A stretch of 26,278 nucleotides of DNA from Chloroflexota bacterium. Its GTDB lineage: Bacteria; Chloroflexota; Ktedonobacteria; Ktedonobacterales; Ktedonobacteraceae. Location of the stretch: assembly GCA_005879655.1 (NCBI GenBank), contig VBJK01000094.1:1-26278 (forward strand), read 5' to 3'. The notes below the pieces were generated by a model. That model ran no database searches, was not told the DNA's origin, and saw only the letters and a list, made by a program, of their open reading frames with translations. The first letter of the stretch is position 1. Each line of letters opens with the position of its first letter. Positions 16,134-24,235 of the stretch are shown in pieces. Position numbers and translations under genes: made by a program.

Positions 16134-16229
16134 CAGGGCAACGACAAGGGATTGCCCCTACAATGGTACGAAACGGTCGCTCTAGCTTGATCGTAACCAT
16201 TGTAGGCGCAATCCCTTGTCGTTGCCCTG
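16134..16229. repeat. R2 palindromic repeat, copy 2 (38/39-bp arms)
   Basis: The arms at 16134-16171 and 16191-16229 are complementary except for one C/C opposition and one extra base. The core ACAAGGGATTGCCCCTACAA corresponds to the core of the copy at 9248-9346, but the outer arms differ. It lies between rnj and ftsK, 31 bases after the rnj stop, and probably shapes the 3' end of the rnj transcript. Confidence 0.85.
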
Positions 16230-16289
16230 ATCGTGGTTAGCATTGCGTGGTTGGCAGTGATTGCCCGGCGCAGGAGTGATTTTGTCCTA

Positions 16290-16318
16290 TTGCGTCTCTT
16301 CCATATCTGCGTTATCAT
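16290..16318 (+). promoter_or_regulatory. Candidate promoter for ftsK
   Basis: TTGCGT (16290-16295), a 17-base spacer and TATCAT (16313-16318) lie 42 bases upstream of the ftsK ATG and after the R2 palindrome, which would separate ftsK from rnj transcription. Confidence 0.35.
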
Positions 16319-16360
16319 TACGGGAGTCTCCGCTGTCGAATAGATCAGGAGGGAATTCGT

Positions 16361-19300
16361 ATGGCTGGTAGTAACCAGAAGAAAACGACCAGAAATCAAG
16401 GCGAGCGTACTGTCGTCAGTGCAAGGCAAGCTTCCTCCCGTGTCAGCAATGCGGCGGGTGGCCTGGGATCACAGAGTATGCAGCCCACACTTGTTGAACA
16501 GCGCTCTAATGTGCCGCCCACGAGGCAGACGGTGCGTCCCTCCGCCGTTGCCAGACAACCTTCGCGGGCAAAAGCAGCGAACAGTACGCCAAAAAAGGGC
16601 AGATCGCCCTCGCGTTCCTCATCCTCTCCCCCTATCACTGCCAGGCATGATCCTGGCGATGTCCAGTTCATTCAATGGGCGCAAGACAAGTGGAATGCGC
16701 TGGAGAGACATCAGCAGCAGCGCGTTTTGAGTTTTCTCTTGCTGGCCTTGTCGCTACTGCTCTTTGCTTCGTTAACCGTTTTTAACTCAGTGCCCATCCT
16801 CAACGCGCTCGCGGGGATCTTGGTAGCATTTTTTGGCTGGTCTGCTTATCTGTTAGCAAGCGGCCTGGTTGTCTTTGCCGTGACACATCTGGTGGCATGT
16901 ATACGTCAGCAGCGCATTATTCATTGGCCGATGGTCGGTGGCCTGATCCTGATCTGGTTGCTCTTACTTGCCGAAAGTCATTGGATTTTTCGCTCTACGA
17001 TGGGTGGCGTACTTGCCCAACTGCTCGTCTTGCCGCTGATTGGCTGGCCCGTTGCTACTGGTCATATCCTGCTCATTGGTTTACTCTCTATCGTTATCAT
17101 CATCACATTCCGCATTACTTTTGGCCATGTCTTACTCGTGGGCCGTACCATACAGAACTTCTTTGCCTCCAGTCCGCCAAAAATGCCGCTCGGCAATGTG
17201 CCTTCGCCCTACTTAGGACAACGTCCCCGTTACAGCCGCTATGTTACAGGTGTTGTACTCGCCGGTGCTAGTCAACCTCCTGTGGCATCAGTGCTGGCAG
17301 AAGATGAGGACGAAGAGGAGATTATTGAATGTCACCCAGAATTTGATGAAGATTGGCAAGAAGATCCACTTAGCGATATTAACTTGCATAAGCAGCAGAT
17401 CGGACTATCCCCCCAAAATGCACATATTCCTGAACCTGAGCCGCTTGATCTGACTCAGCACAAAAAGGCGGTAAAAGGTGCCAGACAGCAGCCTTTGTCC
17501 TTTGATCAGCCCGCTGCGGATAGCAGCAAAAAAGCTACAAAAAGACCCATTGCAGAGATCGAGCCGATGGAGCCATTGGCCCCCAATCCTCGCTTGCTGG
17601 GGGAAAAAGCACCAGTTCCCAGGCTGCTCTCCTCCTGGAAAGTGCCCGATGCCTCATTACTCAATAGTCCTGATGAGGTCCGGCAATTGATACTTGGCGA
17701 CGATACAACTACCCTTGCACGAACTATACAGGATACTTTGCGCAGTTTCCGTGTTGATGCGGAGGTGCGGCAGGAAGACATTAGTGTTGGCCCGACCATC
17801 ATTCGCCTGGGTATCCGTCCCACCGGCAAAGCAGAGACCAAGAAGGATGAGAAGACGGGCAAGGTGATGCCAGTGCGCGATGCAGCGGGCAATATTGTCT
17901 ATGGGACTCGTACGCGCGTCAGTCGTATTATGGCCTTACAAAACGACCTCGCACTGGTCTTAGAGGCCAAAGCGATCCGTATGGAAGCGCCTGTCCCAGG
18001 TCGTCCTTACGTGGGTGTAGAAATTCCCAATAAGAATAGCCGCATGGTCACGCTACGTGAGGTGCTGGAAAGCAAAGAGTATCAGGCCGCCAAAGCGAAG
18101 TCGAAGCTGACGATGGCGCTGGGCAAAGATGTCGCTGGCCAGGTGCGCATCGGAGATATGGCGCGTATGCCGCATTTGCTGATTGCTGGCGCAACAGGTG
18201 CTGGTAAGAGTGTCTGCATCAATACCATCATCGCCAGTATCCTCACACAGGCCACACCTGACGATGTGCGCATGCTCATGGTCGATCCCAAGATGGTCGA
18301 GTTAAATATGTATAGTGGAATACCTCACTTGCTCTCGCCCGTCGTCACAGAGGTGGATAAGGTGGTGCCTCTGCTCAAAAATGCCATTAATGAGATGGAG
18401 CGGCGCTATCGGCTCTTCTCACAACTGGGGGTGCGCAATCTAGACGGCTATCGCAAACTGCGCCTGGATCATCTGGCCAAAGGGGATAGCACGCTCAATA
18501 ATCTGCCTGCCATCGTCATTATCATCGATGAATTGGCAGATCTGATGATGGCGGCACCAGAAGAAGTGGAAGGGATGATCTGCCGCCTGGCACAACTGGC
18601 ACGTGCTACGGGCATTCATCTGGTCATCGCCACGCAGCGTCCATCGGTCGATGTCATCACAGGACTGATCAAAGCCAATATTCCAACGCGTATCTCCTTC
18701 ATGGTCAGTTCTGCCGTTGACTCGCGCACCATCATTGATATGGGGGGCGCAGAACGCTTACTGGGACGTGGCGACATGCTCTATCTGCCAGCGGACGCGG
18801 GACGCCCCGAACGTATTCAAGGGGCCTTCCTGGCAGATGAAGAAGCGGAGCGACTCGTCAACTACTGGCGACTTCAGATAGAAGAGCGCTCTCAAATGCT
18901 TAACGATAGCCCTGCTTCAGCTTCAGTGCCAGTGTCTGTCACCAGTGAACCTGGTTGGGAGATAAAAGAGGAGCCAGCCAACGAGTTTGAGCTGGATGAT
19001 GATCTGCTTGAGAAGGCCGAGGAGGTTGTGCGCGAGAGTGGACGTGCCTCGATCTCATTGTTACAGCGTCGTCTGCGCATTGGCTACTCGCGTGCCGCAC
19101 GTCTGATCGACCTTTTAGAAGAGCAAGGAGTGATCGGGCATTTTGAGCCTGGTGGCAAGGCGCGCGAGATCCTCAGTGGCCATCACGAGGCCGACTATGG
19201 CTACGAAGATGGACCCTCATTAGCTGATGAGGTAGCCGATATAGTGGAAGAGGAGCAAGCACGCAATAATTTCTTACGCGAGCAAGCTGCTAGCAGAACG

Positions 19301-19384
19301 CTACAAGAGGATCAGCCACTGTCTCCTCCACCCGGCAGTAATAAGCGCGGACTTAAGTGGGGTCCGGGGGGCGAAGCCCCTTAG
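16361..19384 (+). CDS. ftsK: DNA translocase FtsK/SpoIIIE
   Basis: The 1007-residue motor pumps chromosomal DNA through the division or sporulation septum. Order: a basic, Ser/Pro/Arg-rich N-tail (1-105), about four TM helices (120-260), an acidic and proline-rich linker to about 430, then the motor with Walker A GATGAGKS (about 609-616), Walker B IVIIIDELADLMM (about 717-729) and TQRPSVDVITGLIKANIPTR. The winged-helix gamma domain (ASISLLQRRLRIGYSRAARL, about 905-924) reads DNA polarity sequences. AGGAGGG precedes the ATG at 16361. The last 12 residues (RGLKWGPGGEAP) and the stop are encoded by an R1 repeat and do not look like family sequence, so the native end was probably replaced. Confidence 0.95.
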   Translation: MAGSNQKKTTRNQGERTVVSARQASSRVSNAAGGLGSQSMQPTLVEQRSNVPPTRQTVRPSAVARQPSRAKAANSTPKKGRSPSRSSSSPPITARHDPGDVQFIQWAQDKWNALERHQQQRVLSFLLLALSLLLFASLTVFNSVPILNALAGILVAFFGWSAYLLASGLVVFAVTHLVACIRQQRIIHWPMVGGLILIWLLLLAESHWIFRSTMGGVLAQLLVLPLIGWPVATGHILLIGLLSIVIIITFRITFGHVLLVGRTIQNFFASSPPKMPLGNVPSPYLGQRPRYSRYVTGVVLAGASQPPVASVLAEDEDEEEIIECHPEFDEDWQEDPLSDINLHKQQIGLSPQNAHIPEPEPLDLTQHKKAVKGARQQPLSFDQPAADSSKKATKRPIAEIEPMEPLAPNPRLLGEKAPVPRLLSSWKVPDASLLNSPDEVRQLILGDDTTTLARTIQDTLRSFRVDAEVRQEDISVGPTIIRLGIRPTGKAETKKDEKTGKVMPVRDAAGNIVYGTRTRVSRIMALQNDLALVLEAKAIRMEAPVPGRPYVGVEIPNKNSRMVTLREVLESKEYQAAKAKSKLTMALGKDVAGQVRIGDMARMPHLLIAGATGAGKSVCINTIIASILTQATPDDVRMLMVDPKMVELNMYSGIPHLLSPVVTEVDKVVPLLKNAINEMERRYRLFSQLGVRNLDGYRKLRLDHLAKGDSTLNNLPAIVIIIDELADLMMAAPEEVEGMICRLAQLARATGIHLVIATQRPSVDVITGLIKANIPTRISFMVSSAVDSRTIIDMGGAERLLGRGDMLYLPADAGRPERIQGAFLADEEAERLVNYWRLQIEERSQMLNDSPASASVPVSVTSEPGWEIKEEPANEFELDDDLLEKAEEVVRESGRASISLLQRRLRIGYSRAARLIDLLEEQGVIGHFEPGGKAREILSGHHEADYGYEDGPSLADEVADIVEEEQARNNFLREQAASRTLQEDQPLSPPPGSNKRGLKWGPGGEAP

Positions 19385-19497
19385 CGGGGTTTGGAGTGTC
19401 CCCCACATACCCCTTTTCTTCCCATCTCACGCCGGAGGAGGCAAGAAAAAGGGTGTGCAGAGGGAAGCCCTCTGCTAAAGTCCGCACCTATGGGGTC
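19345..19497 (+). repeat. R1 repeat, copy C, overlapping the ftsK 3' end
   Basis: It aligns with copy A through GCGGACTT, GGGGTCC, GGGGGCGAAGCC, the CGGGG...CCCCACATACCCC hairpin with TTTTCTTCCC, and a diverged GCCGGAGG...GGCAAGAA part. GCGGACTT at 19347-19354 is matched by AAGTCCGC at 19478-19485, giving short inverted ends about 140 bp apart. An internal stem GCAGAGGG/CCCTCTGC (19457-19475) is extra. It overlaps the last 39 bases of ftsK and reaches to within 6 bases of the next gene's stop, filling the convergent gap. Confidence 0.85.
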
Positions 19498-19502
19498 TTG
19501 CC

Positions 19503-20540
19503 TTAACCAGTAATCTCGCGTGGGCGATTGAAAGGCATGGGACCACGCTGGCGCACCAGTGCGCTATGCAGCGTAGCAGCGGCTAGCGAATGCGAACAGA
19601 TCAAGTTACGTCGATACATCAAACATTCGCATTCTAGGCGCACATTTCCCCCCTGCATTTCGCGCAGGGAGACCGTGAAGTAGTTCCCCTGGCTACCCTG
19701 CACTTGATAGTGTCCATAGCTCAATACACGAGCATGAGGCATGACCTTACGGTGTGCGGCAAGCGCTTCATTAAAGGCCAGCTCTAGATCGTTATTCTTG
19801 CGCTCTAGTTCGTCAGCACGTTGTACTAGCTGTTTCTCAGCACCAACCAGTTCAGTAGTGCTCTTCTTGATCCTATTGACGGCTGGCCGGAAGACAAATA
19901 GTCCTTCAAGGAAGAGTACGATGAGCGTAAGAGCACAGAGTAGCACCTCAATAGTACGCAGATATGTGACTCGCTCCTCTGCCTCGTGCTGGTATTGGGC
20001 CACAGTCAGATTCATGGTAGTAACGAAATCCTCTTCGTGTGCCAATATCGTATCCACATATGTTGCGAGCGTAGAGGTGGAAGTCTTGACGGAAGCGGCA
20101 CTGTCCATCTCAATCCTGCTCAACATATCTTTTGCAGCCCCCGTTATAGCATCAAAATGTGGCTGCATGGTGTTGAACATCTGTAATACCGACTGACTGT
20201 TATGTCCCGGTAGACCGAGTGTCGGATCTCCGTATATCAGTCCATGACGTTCATTCACAAATGTGTCGAGTGTAGTTCTAAGTTCGCTGATGCGAGCATC
20301 ACGGCTAACGGGATCGGATGGAATAATGAGGCCACTTGCAGCCATTGTGATCCTCAGACTAAGGAACCGTTGGCGACCTGCCAAATTGATCACACGAGCA
20401 TCGCTAGATTGCTGCGTAAGTGAAACTTGCACTAGTATTTGCCCAATTAATGCAAAAATAGCAATGCTAGTGAGAGCCGCCATGTAGAAGGTAGTGAGGC
20501 GACGAGTAGACTCTTGTTGGACTTTTAATTCATTCTTCAT
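19503..20540 (-). CDS. PilJ-type membrane sensor with C-terminal SWIM zinc-binding motif
   Basis: The 345-residue protein has TM1 (about 18-41), an extracytoplasmic helical domain starting with the type IV pili/nitrate-sensor-like motif INLAGRQRFLSLR (51-63), TM2 (about 195-217), a coiled coil (about 225-265) and a cytoplasmic C-terminal domain. Within the last, CECLMYRRNLICSH supplies C304, C306, C315 and H317, a CxCx8CxH SWIM pattern preceded by the expected beta-strands (GNYFTVSLRE, GNVRLE). SWIM motifs bind DNA or proteins. There is no HAMP, kinase, cyclase or MA domain. AAGGATC lies upstream of the ATG at 20540. It is a single gene with its own promoter. Domains are well supported; the output is unknown. 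Confidence 0.82.
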   Translation of the reverse strand: MKNELKVQQESTRRLTTFYMAALTSIAIFALIGQILVQVSLTQQSSDARVINLAGRQRFLSLRITMAASGLIIPSDPVSRDARISELRTTLDTFVNERHGLIYGDPTLGLPGHNSQSVLQMFNTMQPHFDAITGAAKDMLSRIEMDSAASVKTSTSTLATYVDTILAHEEDFVTTMNLTVAQYQHEAEERVTYLRTIEVLLCALTLIVLFLEGLFVFRPAVNRIKKSTTELVGAEKQLVQRADELERKNNDLELAFNEALAAHRKVMPHARVLSYGHYQVQGSQGNYFTVSLREMQGGNVRLECECLMYRRNLICSHSLAAATLHSALVRQRGPMPFNRPREITG

Positions 20541-20595
20541 GTTAGCAAGATCCTTGCTCCAATACTATAAATACAAAAAGTAATGGTGTTTTTCC

Positions 20596-20629
20596 TGCAC
20601 ATCCAGAGAGATGGATGTTCTTATGTGCA
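20596..20629 (-). promoter_or_regulatory. Leader hairpin of the SWIM sensor gene
   Basis: Two alternative pairings share bases: TGCACAT/ATGTGCA (20596-20602 and 20623-20629) outside, and ACATCC/GGATGT inside. They lie in the inferred 5' leader of the minus-strand gene. This could be a regulatory leader, but is unproven. Confidence 0.35.
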
Positions 20630-20775
20630 TGAAGGCATGACGGACCCTATCTTCATCGATCCCCTACCTGCGAAAGCGCAATGCTCTAGAGCAAGGGCGG
20701 ACATCATAACTTGTGTCATGTAACGATATCCAGAGACCATACAATAAATATACATTCTTGCTACAACTTACTTAC

Positions 20776-20805
20776 ATTGTAACCAAGTTGTTTGTAGGGT
20801 GTCAA
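20776..20805 (-). promoter_or_regulatory. Promoter of the SWIM sensor gene with dyad over the -10
   Basis: On the minus strand a perfect -35 TTGACA (20800-20805), an 18-base spacer and TACAAT (20776-20781). A dyad ACAACTT ... AAGTTGT flanks the -10, in the place an operator would occupy. The leader to the ATG is about 230 bases. Confidence 0.6.
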
Positions 20806-21054
20806 CGTACAAATTAGACAAAGCTTTATGGTGTTGGCGTCCGGCACATTGTACTGTATCTGCCATAACTATTCCTAATGGCATATAGAAGCACTACGAG
20901 CAACAGTGCTCGAAGAAACGCCTTTGTGCTGGGCGTATTGGCACAGCTTGATAAGAAGTAAAATGTAAATTCACTCATTGAATATTCGTGAAACTGTATG
21001 AAGTAATTTGTCGTGCAATGTTGATGACGCACTTGCTGAACATGCCGGAGACTA

Positions 21055-21084
21055 TTGACTTTAAAGCCTGATTGTTGTTATACT
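21055..21084 (+). promoter_or_regulatory. Candidate promoter reading towards the KS-alpha/CLF genes
   Basis: TTGACT (21055-21060), an 18-base spacer and TATACT (21079-21084) preceded by TGT. It is a good match, but about 590 bases upstream of the KS-alpha start, implying a long leader or an intervening small gene. Confidence 0.5.
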
Positions 21085-21266
21085 TGTTATTGGGAGATAG
21101 CATAGAAGCAAGCGATCGTAAGGATGCGCGAGGAGAATACATAATTTGCAGTGTAGGAGGGTGATCACATTACAGAGCATCATCCTTTCTCTATTTTTTC
21201 TTGTTCCTGCAAGTTTGAGGCGATTGCGTATTTATCATCACAGCTCAGTTCTCAAATGAGTGATAA

Positions 21267-21279
21267 TGCATTGTTGCAT
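21267..21279. promoter_or_regulatory. 13-bp motif TGCATTGTTGCAT, site 1
   Basis: TGCAT-TGT-TGCAT, a direct repeat of TGCAT, lies about 400 bases upstream of the KS-alpha start. The identical 13-mer recurs at 24372-24384, and both are preceded by GTGA a few bases away. Candidate regulator-binding site. Confidence 0.35.
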
Positions 21280-21679
21280 AACCCATCCTCATCTTAAGTG
21301 GTTTCGCTTCCTTGTGTCTTTTTTTCAGCCTTCACGCAACTCAAGTCGAAGTTGTAGAGGTACATTAACATCACATCCCATCAGCCTGTCATACGGCAGT
21401 GCGTTTGATTCAACTTGCCTTTGCAGTGGGGTATAAGGCATTTTATGGTGTAGTGTTGCACCAAGCTTTGTTGAGTTGTAAGGCGTCCTCTTCAGTAGAT
21501 GCACAGTGTCGTCATCAACTTACAACAGTCGTGCTTAGTAGATTCTATTGTAGAAATGATTCCCTGTACAGTAGTAGTCAGTCGCAATAATGTTCCACTG
21601 CGTTCTCATCAATAAGAGGTGAGATAGCGGAAGGGGCACAAGGCTGGTCTGACTGAAGCTAGCATAAGGAGAAGAAACG

Positions 21680-22963
21680 ATGCGTAGAGTCGTTATAACG
21701 GGAATGGGTGTAGTTAGTCCTCTTGGCAACACAATAGACGCTTTTTGGCGTGGGCTGATCTCCGGTCGTTCTGGTATAAAGTCGCTCAAGGATATCACTC
21801 ATTGTGATCTCTTCGAGCGCCTGGGTGACGAGTTTGCCTCGCAGGTGATTGCGGAAGTCGAGCAATTTGAAGAAGCTCAACAGTTACCTGAGCATATTCG
21901 TCGGCGTGATCGGTATGTACAATTTGCGGTAGAAGTAGCGTTGCAAGCTGTGCGTGATGCTCATTTGGATGTATCGTCTTCCGCTATACGTGATCACTGG
22001 GGTATTGCATTTACTACTGCGGTTGGAGCAGCACAAACCACTGAAGATACCTATTGCTTGGCGACGCAAAACGGAAGTGAAGCAGTCGATCCAGCTAAGG
22101 TCTCACCAGAGTTCTATTTAGATTGGCTTTGTAATAGTCCAGCTGTCCTCCTTGCTCAGCTATTCGACTTGCATGGGCCGTGTGATGCTCTCTCCTCTGC
22201 CTGTGCTAGTGGCGTAGATGTAATTGGATATGCATTTGAGTCAATAAGAGACGGTGATGCAACGATCATGCTCGCTCTATCAAGCGAAGCTCCTCTTGCT
22301 CCTACTAGATTTGGAGGTTGTGACGTTATCCATTGCTTAGCGACGGGCTTTAACGATGAGCCACAGCGCGCTTCGCGCCCATTTGACAAGAATCGTAGCG
22401 GCTTTGTGATGGGCGAGGGAGCTGGTGCGTTCCTGCTTGAAGAGCGTGAACACGCTATCAAGCGCGGTGCTCACATCTATGCTGAAATCACCGGTTTTGG
22501 CCTGACGAGCAATGCCACGCACATGGTCAGTCTCAAGCCAGCGGTAGCTCCGCACCTGACACGGGCTATTAAGCAAGCAATGGATGAAGCCAAGATAAAA
22601 CCACAAGACATTCACTATATTAATCCGCATGCCAGCTCAACGAATCAGAATGATCAGACCGAGACAAGTGCAATCAAGGGGGCGCTAGGCGAGTATGCCT
22701 ATGAGGTTCCGGTGAGTGCTACGAAATCCGAGATCGGTCATTCTCTGGCTACTGCTAGCTTCTTTGGTGCCATGGCTGCGGTACTCAGCCTCACTGAAGG
22801 TATGCTTCATCCTACGATCAACTACGAAGAGCCTGATCCCCTGTGTGATCTCGATTGTGTACCTAACCAAGCTCGTCCGTTTACGGGTACTAATTCTCTG
22901 GTGCTTGCCAGTGGATTTTCAGGTACCCATGCTACCTTAGTCTTGCAAAAAGTAGCGGGGTAA
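21680..22963 (+). CDS. Ketosynthase alpha (KAS II/FabF-like), type II polyketide-like
   Basis: The 427-residue product is a decarboxylating condensing enzyme. The catalytic triad is complete: Cys175 in LSSACASGVD, His317 in NPHASSTNQNDQTET and His354 in GHSLATAS, with Lys349 nearby. The TNQNDQTET stretch resembles aromatic-polyketide KS-alpha (TKQNDRHET) more than housekeeping FabF (TPLNDxxET). The first His loop reads HASST instead of the common HGTST. AAGGAG lies 8 bases before the ATG. The next gene begins 4 bases after the stop and encodes a non-catalytic partner, so the two should form a KS-alpha/CLF heterodimer. No acyl carrier protein, ketoreductase or cyclase lies within the window. 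The product is unknown. Confidence 0.85.
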   Translation: MRRVVITGMGVVSPLGNTIDAFWRGLISGRSGIKSLKDITHCDLFERLGDEFASQVIAEVEQFEEAQQLPEHIRRRDRYVQFAVEVALQAVRDAHLDVSSSAIRDHWGIAFTTAVGAAQTTEDTYCLATQNGSEAVDPAKVSPEFYLDWLCNSPAVLLAQLFDLHGPCDALSSACASGVDVIGYAFESIRDGDATIMLALSSEAPLAPTRFGGCDVIHCLATGFNDEPQRASRPFDKNRSGFVMGEGAGAFLLEEREHAIKRGAHIYAEITGFGLTSNATHMVSLKPAVAPHLTRAIKQAMDEAKIKPQDIHYINPHASSTNQNDQTETSAIKGALGEYAYEVPVSATKSEIGHSLATASFFGAMAAVLSLTEGMLHPTINYEEPDPLCDLDCVPNQARPFTGTNSLVLASGFSGTHATLVLQKVAG

Positions 22964-22967
22964 AAGT

Positions 22968-24197
22968 ATGACAGAACGAGTTGTTGCTATCACTGGCATC
23001 GGGACACTTACACCAGCAGGAAGAGGGACAGAAGCACTGTGGGCAACCATCTCTTCTGGCCGCGCGTGTCTTACTGCAATCGATCCCCAAAATTACTTTG
23101 ATCCTTCACCGTATGCTTGTCAGATAGCCGGTCAAGTGCCTTCTTTCGACGAGCCGCGCGTGCTAACAGCATCAATGATGGCACAGACGGATCGTTGCTC
23201 TCAAATGGCCCTGGTCGCTGCTCTGGATGCTCTGGATGAGGCAAGACTGCCCATGGATTTCCGCTCCGAGAGATCGCCAGTTGCGCCAGAGCGTGTGTCA
23301 CTTGCGGTTGCCACGGTAGCTGCTGGATGGACCTACGTCGAGCGCGAGATGCGTAACCTCTGGACGAAGGGTGTGGGCGCAATGGACCGTTATGCGCTTA
23401 CCGCGGGTTTTCCTGCTGGACCCCAGGGGCATGTAGGCATTCTGTTTGGCGTAGAAGGACGCACACGTACTTTTGTCTCAGAGCGAGCAAGTGGTGCTCA
23501 TGCGCTCATTGAAGGAGCCAAGGCAATTCAGCGCGGAGATGCAGAGATTGTCATCGCTGGGGGGACTGAAGCCCCGCTCACGCCTCTTGTATGGGCGGCC
23601 TATCATGCCTCTAACATGCTCCAGCCAACGTCTGAGGGCGCAGACCAACATACTGGCATGTTTATTGGCGAGGGTAGTACATTTCTTATCCTTGAAGAGC
23701 GCGAGCACGCGATACGTCGCGATGTGCCTATCTTGGCTGAGATTCGTGGGTGGAGTAGGGGCACAGACGCATATCCTTTAGGCGCATCTAGAAAACAGCC
23801 GAGCCAAAAACTGGTCCAGATCATTCATGCGAGTTTGGCGCAGGCTCATATCCATCCCGCTGCTGTCGATGTGATATTTCCTGCTGGCCCTGCTCTTCCA
23901 GCAGAGGATGTAGCAGAAGAAGCGGCTCTTAAATGCGTGTTTGATGGTGAGTATCCTCGTGTTGCTATTCCCAAGGCTATTCTCGGTCATTTGCAGGGTG
24001 CAGCGGTCGCAACCGATGTTGCAATCGCTGTGTTGGCACTTGGTCGCCAGGTGATTCCTCCAACTCAGGACTCACTCTTGCCAACTGACCTCATGAGTAC
24101 CAATGAGTGCACAGCTTCCTTCCTGAAACATGCACTTGTCCTTTCCTGTGGGCTAGGGGGTATGCACGCCAGTCTTGTAATCAGCAGACCTGAGTAA
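22968..24197 (+). CDS. Chain-length-factor-like ketosynthase beta
   Basis: The 409-residue product has the thiolase-fold ketosynthase architecture (VVAITGIGTLTPAG at the start, IVIAGGTEAPL, GMFIGEGSTFLILEEREHA) but lacks catalytic residues. The nucleophile position in FVSERASGAHAL holds Arg173 in place of Cys, and the first His position in FPAGPALPAEDVAEE holds Ala306. His341 and Lys336 remain. This is the pattern of a chain-length factor, which sets polyketide length as partner of KS-alpha; classical actinomycete CLFs carry Gln at the first position, so Arg is unusual. It starts 4 bases after the upstream gene and is surely cotranslated or cotranscribed with it. CLF role strong by context, product unknown. 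Confidence 0.82.
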   Translation: MTERVVAITGIGTLTPAGRGTEALWATISSGRACLTAIDPQNYFDPSPYACQIAGQVPSFDEPRVLTASMMAQTDRCSQMALVAALDALDEARLPMDFRSERSPVAPERVSLAVATVAAGWTYVEREMRNLWTKGVGAMDRYALTAGFPAGPQGHVGILFGVEGRTRTFVSERASGAHALIEGAKAIQRGDAEIVIAGGTEAPLTPLVWAAYHASNMLQPTSEGADQHTGMFIGEGSTFLILEEREHAIRRDVPILAEIRGWSRGTDAYPLGASRKQPSQKLVQIIHASLAQAHIHPAAVDVIFPAGPALPAEDVAEEAALKCVFDGEYPRVAIPKAILGHLQGAAVATDVAIAVLALGRQVIPPTQDSLLPTDLMSTNECTASFLKHALVLSCGLGGMHASLVISRPE

Positions 24198-24235
24198 CTA
24201 TTCAGTGTCCGTCTCGTAACTCAGGTGGTCAGGGG

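Larger units (their letters stand above)
20806..21679. other. Gene-poor intergenic region between divergent transcription units
   Basis: The whole gene-free stretch is 20541-21679. Beyond the promoters and motif listed separately I see small hairpins (CGAGCA/TGCTCG near 20897-20912; GTTGTAAG/CTTACAAC within 21475-21530) and a possible 37-codon frame at 21146-21259 after GAGGAG. No frame over 70 codons resembles a protein. It may be a long regulatory leader of the KS genes or decayed sequence. Confidence 0.5.

Noticed and set aside
9248..16229. R2 palindromes as CRISPR-like repeats
   Set aside because: Only two clear copies about 7 kb apart with no spacers between; they are isolated hairpins between genes.
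20826..21032. A 68-codon minus-strand frame in the intergenic region
   Set aside because: No ribosome-binding site or similarity, and it lies upstream of the mapped-by-eye promoter of the SWIM gene.
21399..21590. A 63-codon frame upstream of KS-alpha
   Set aside because: GTG start with no ribosome-binding site, no recognisable motif, and it does not resemble an acyl carrier protein (no DSL site).
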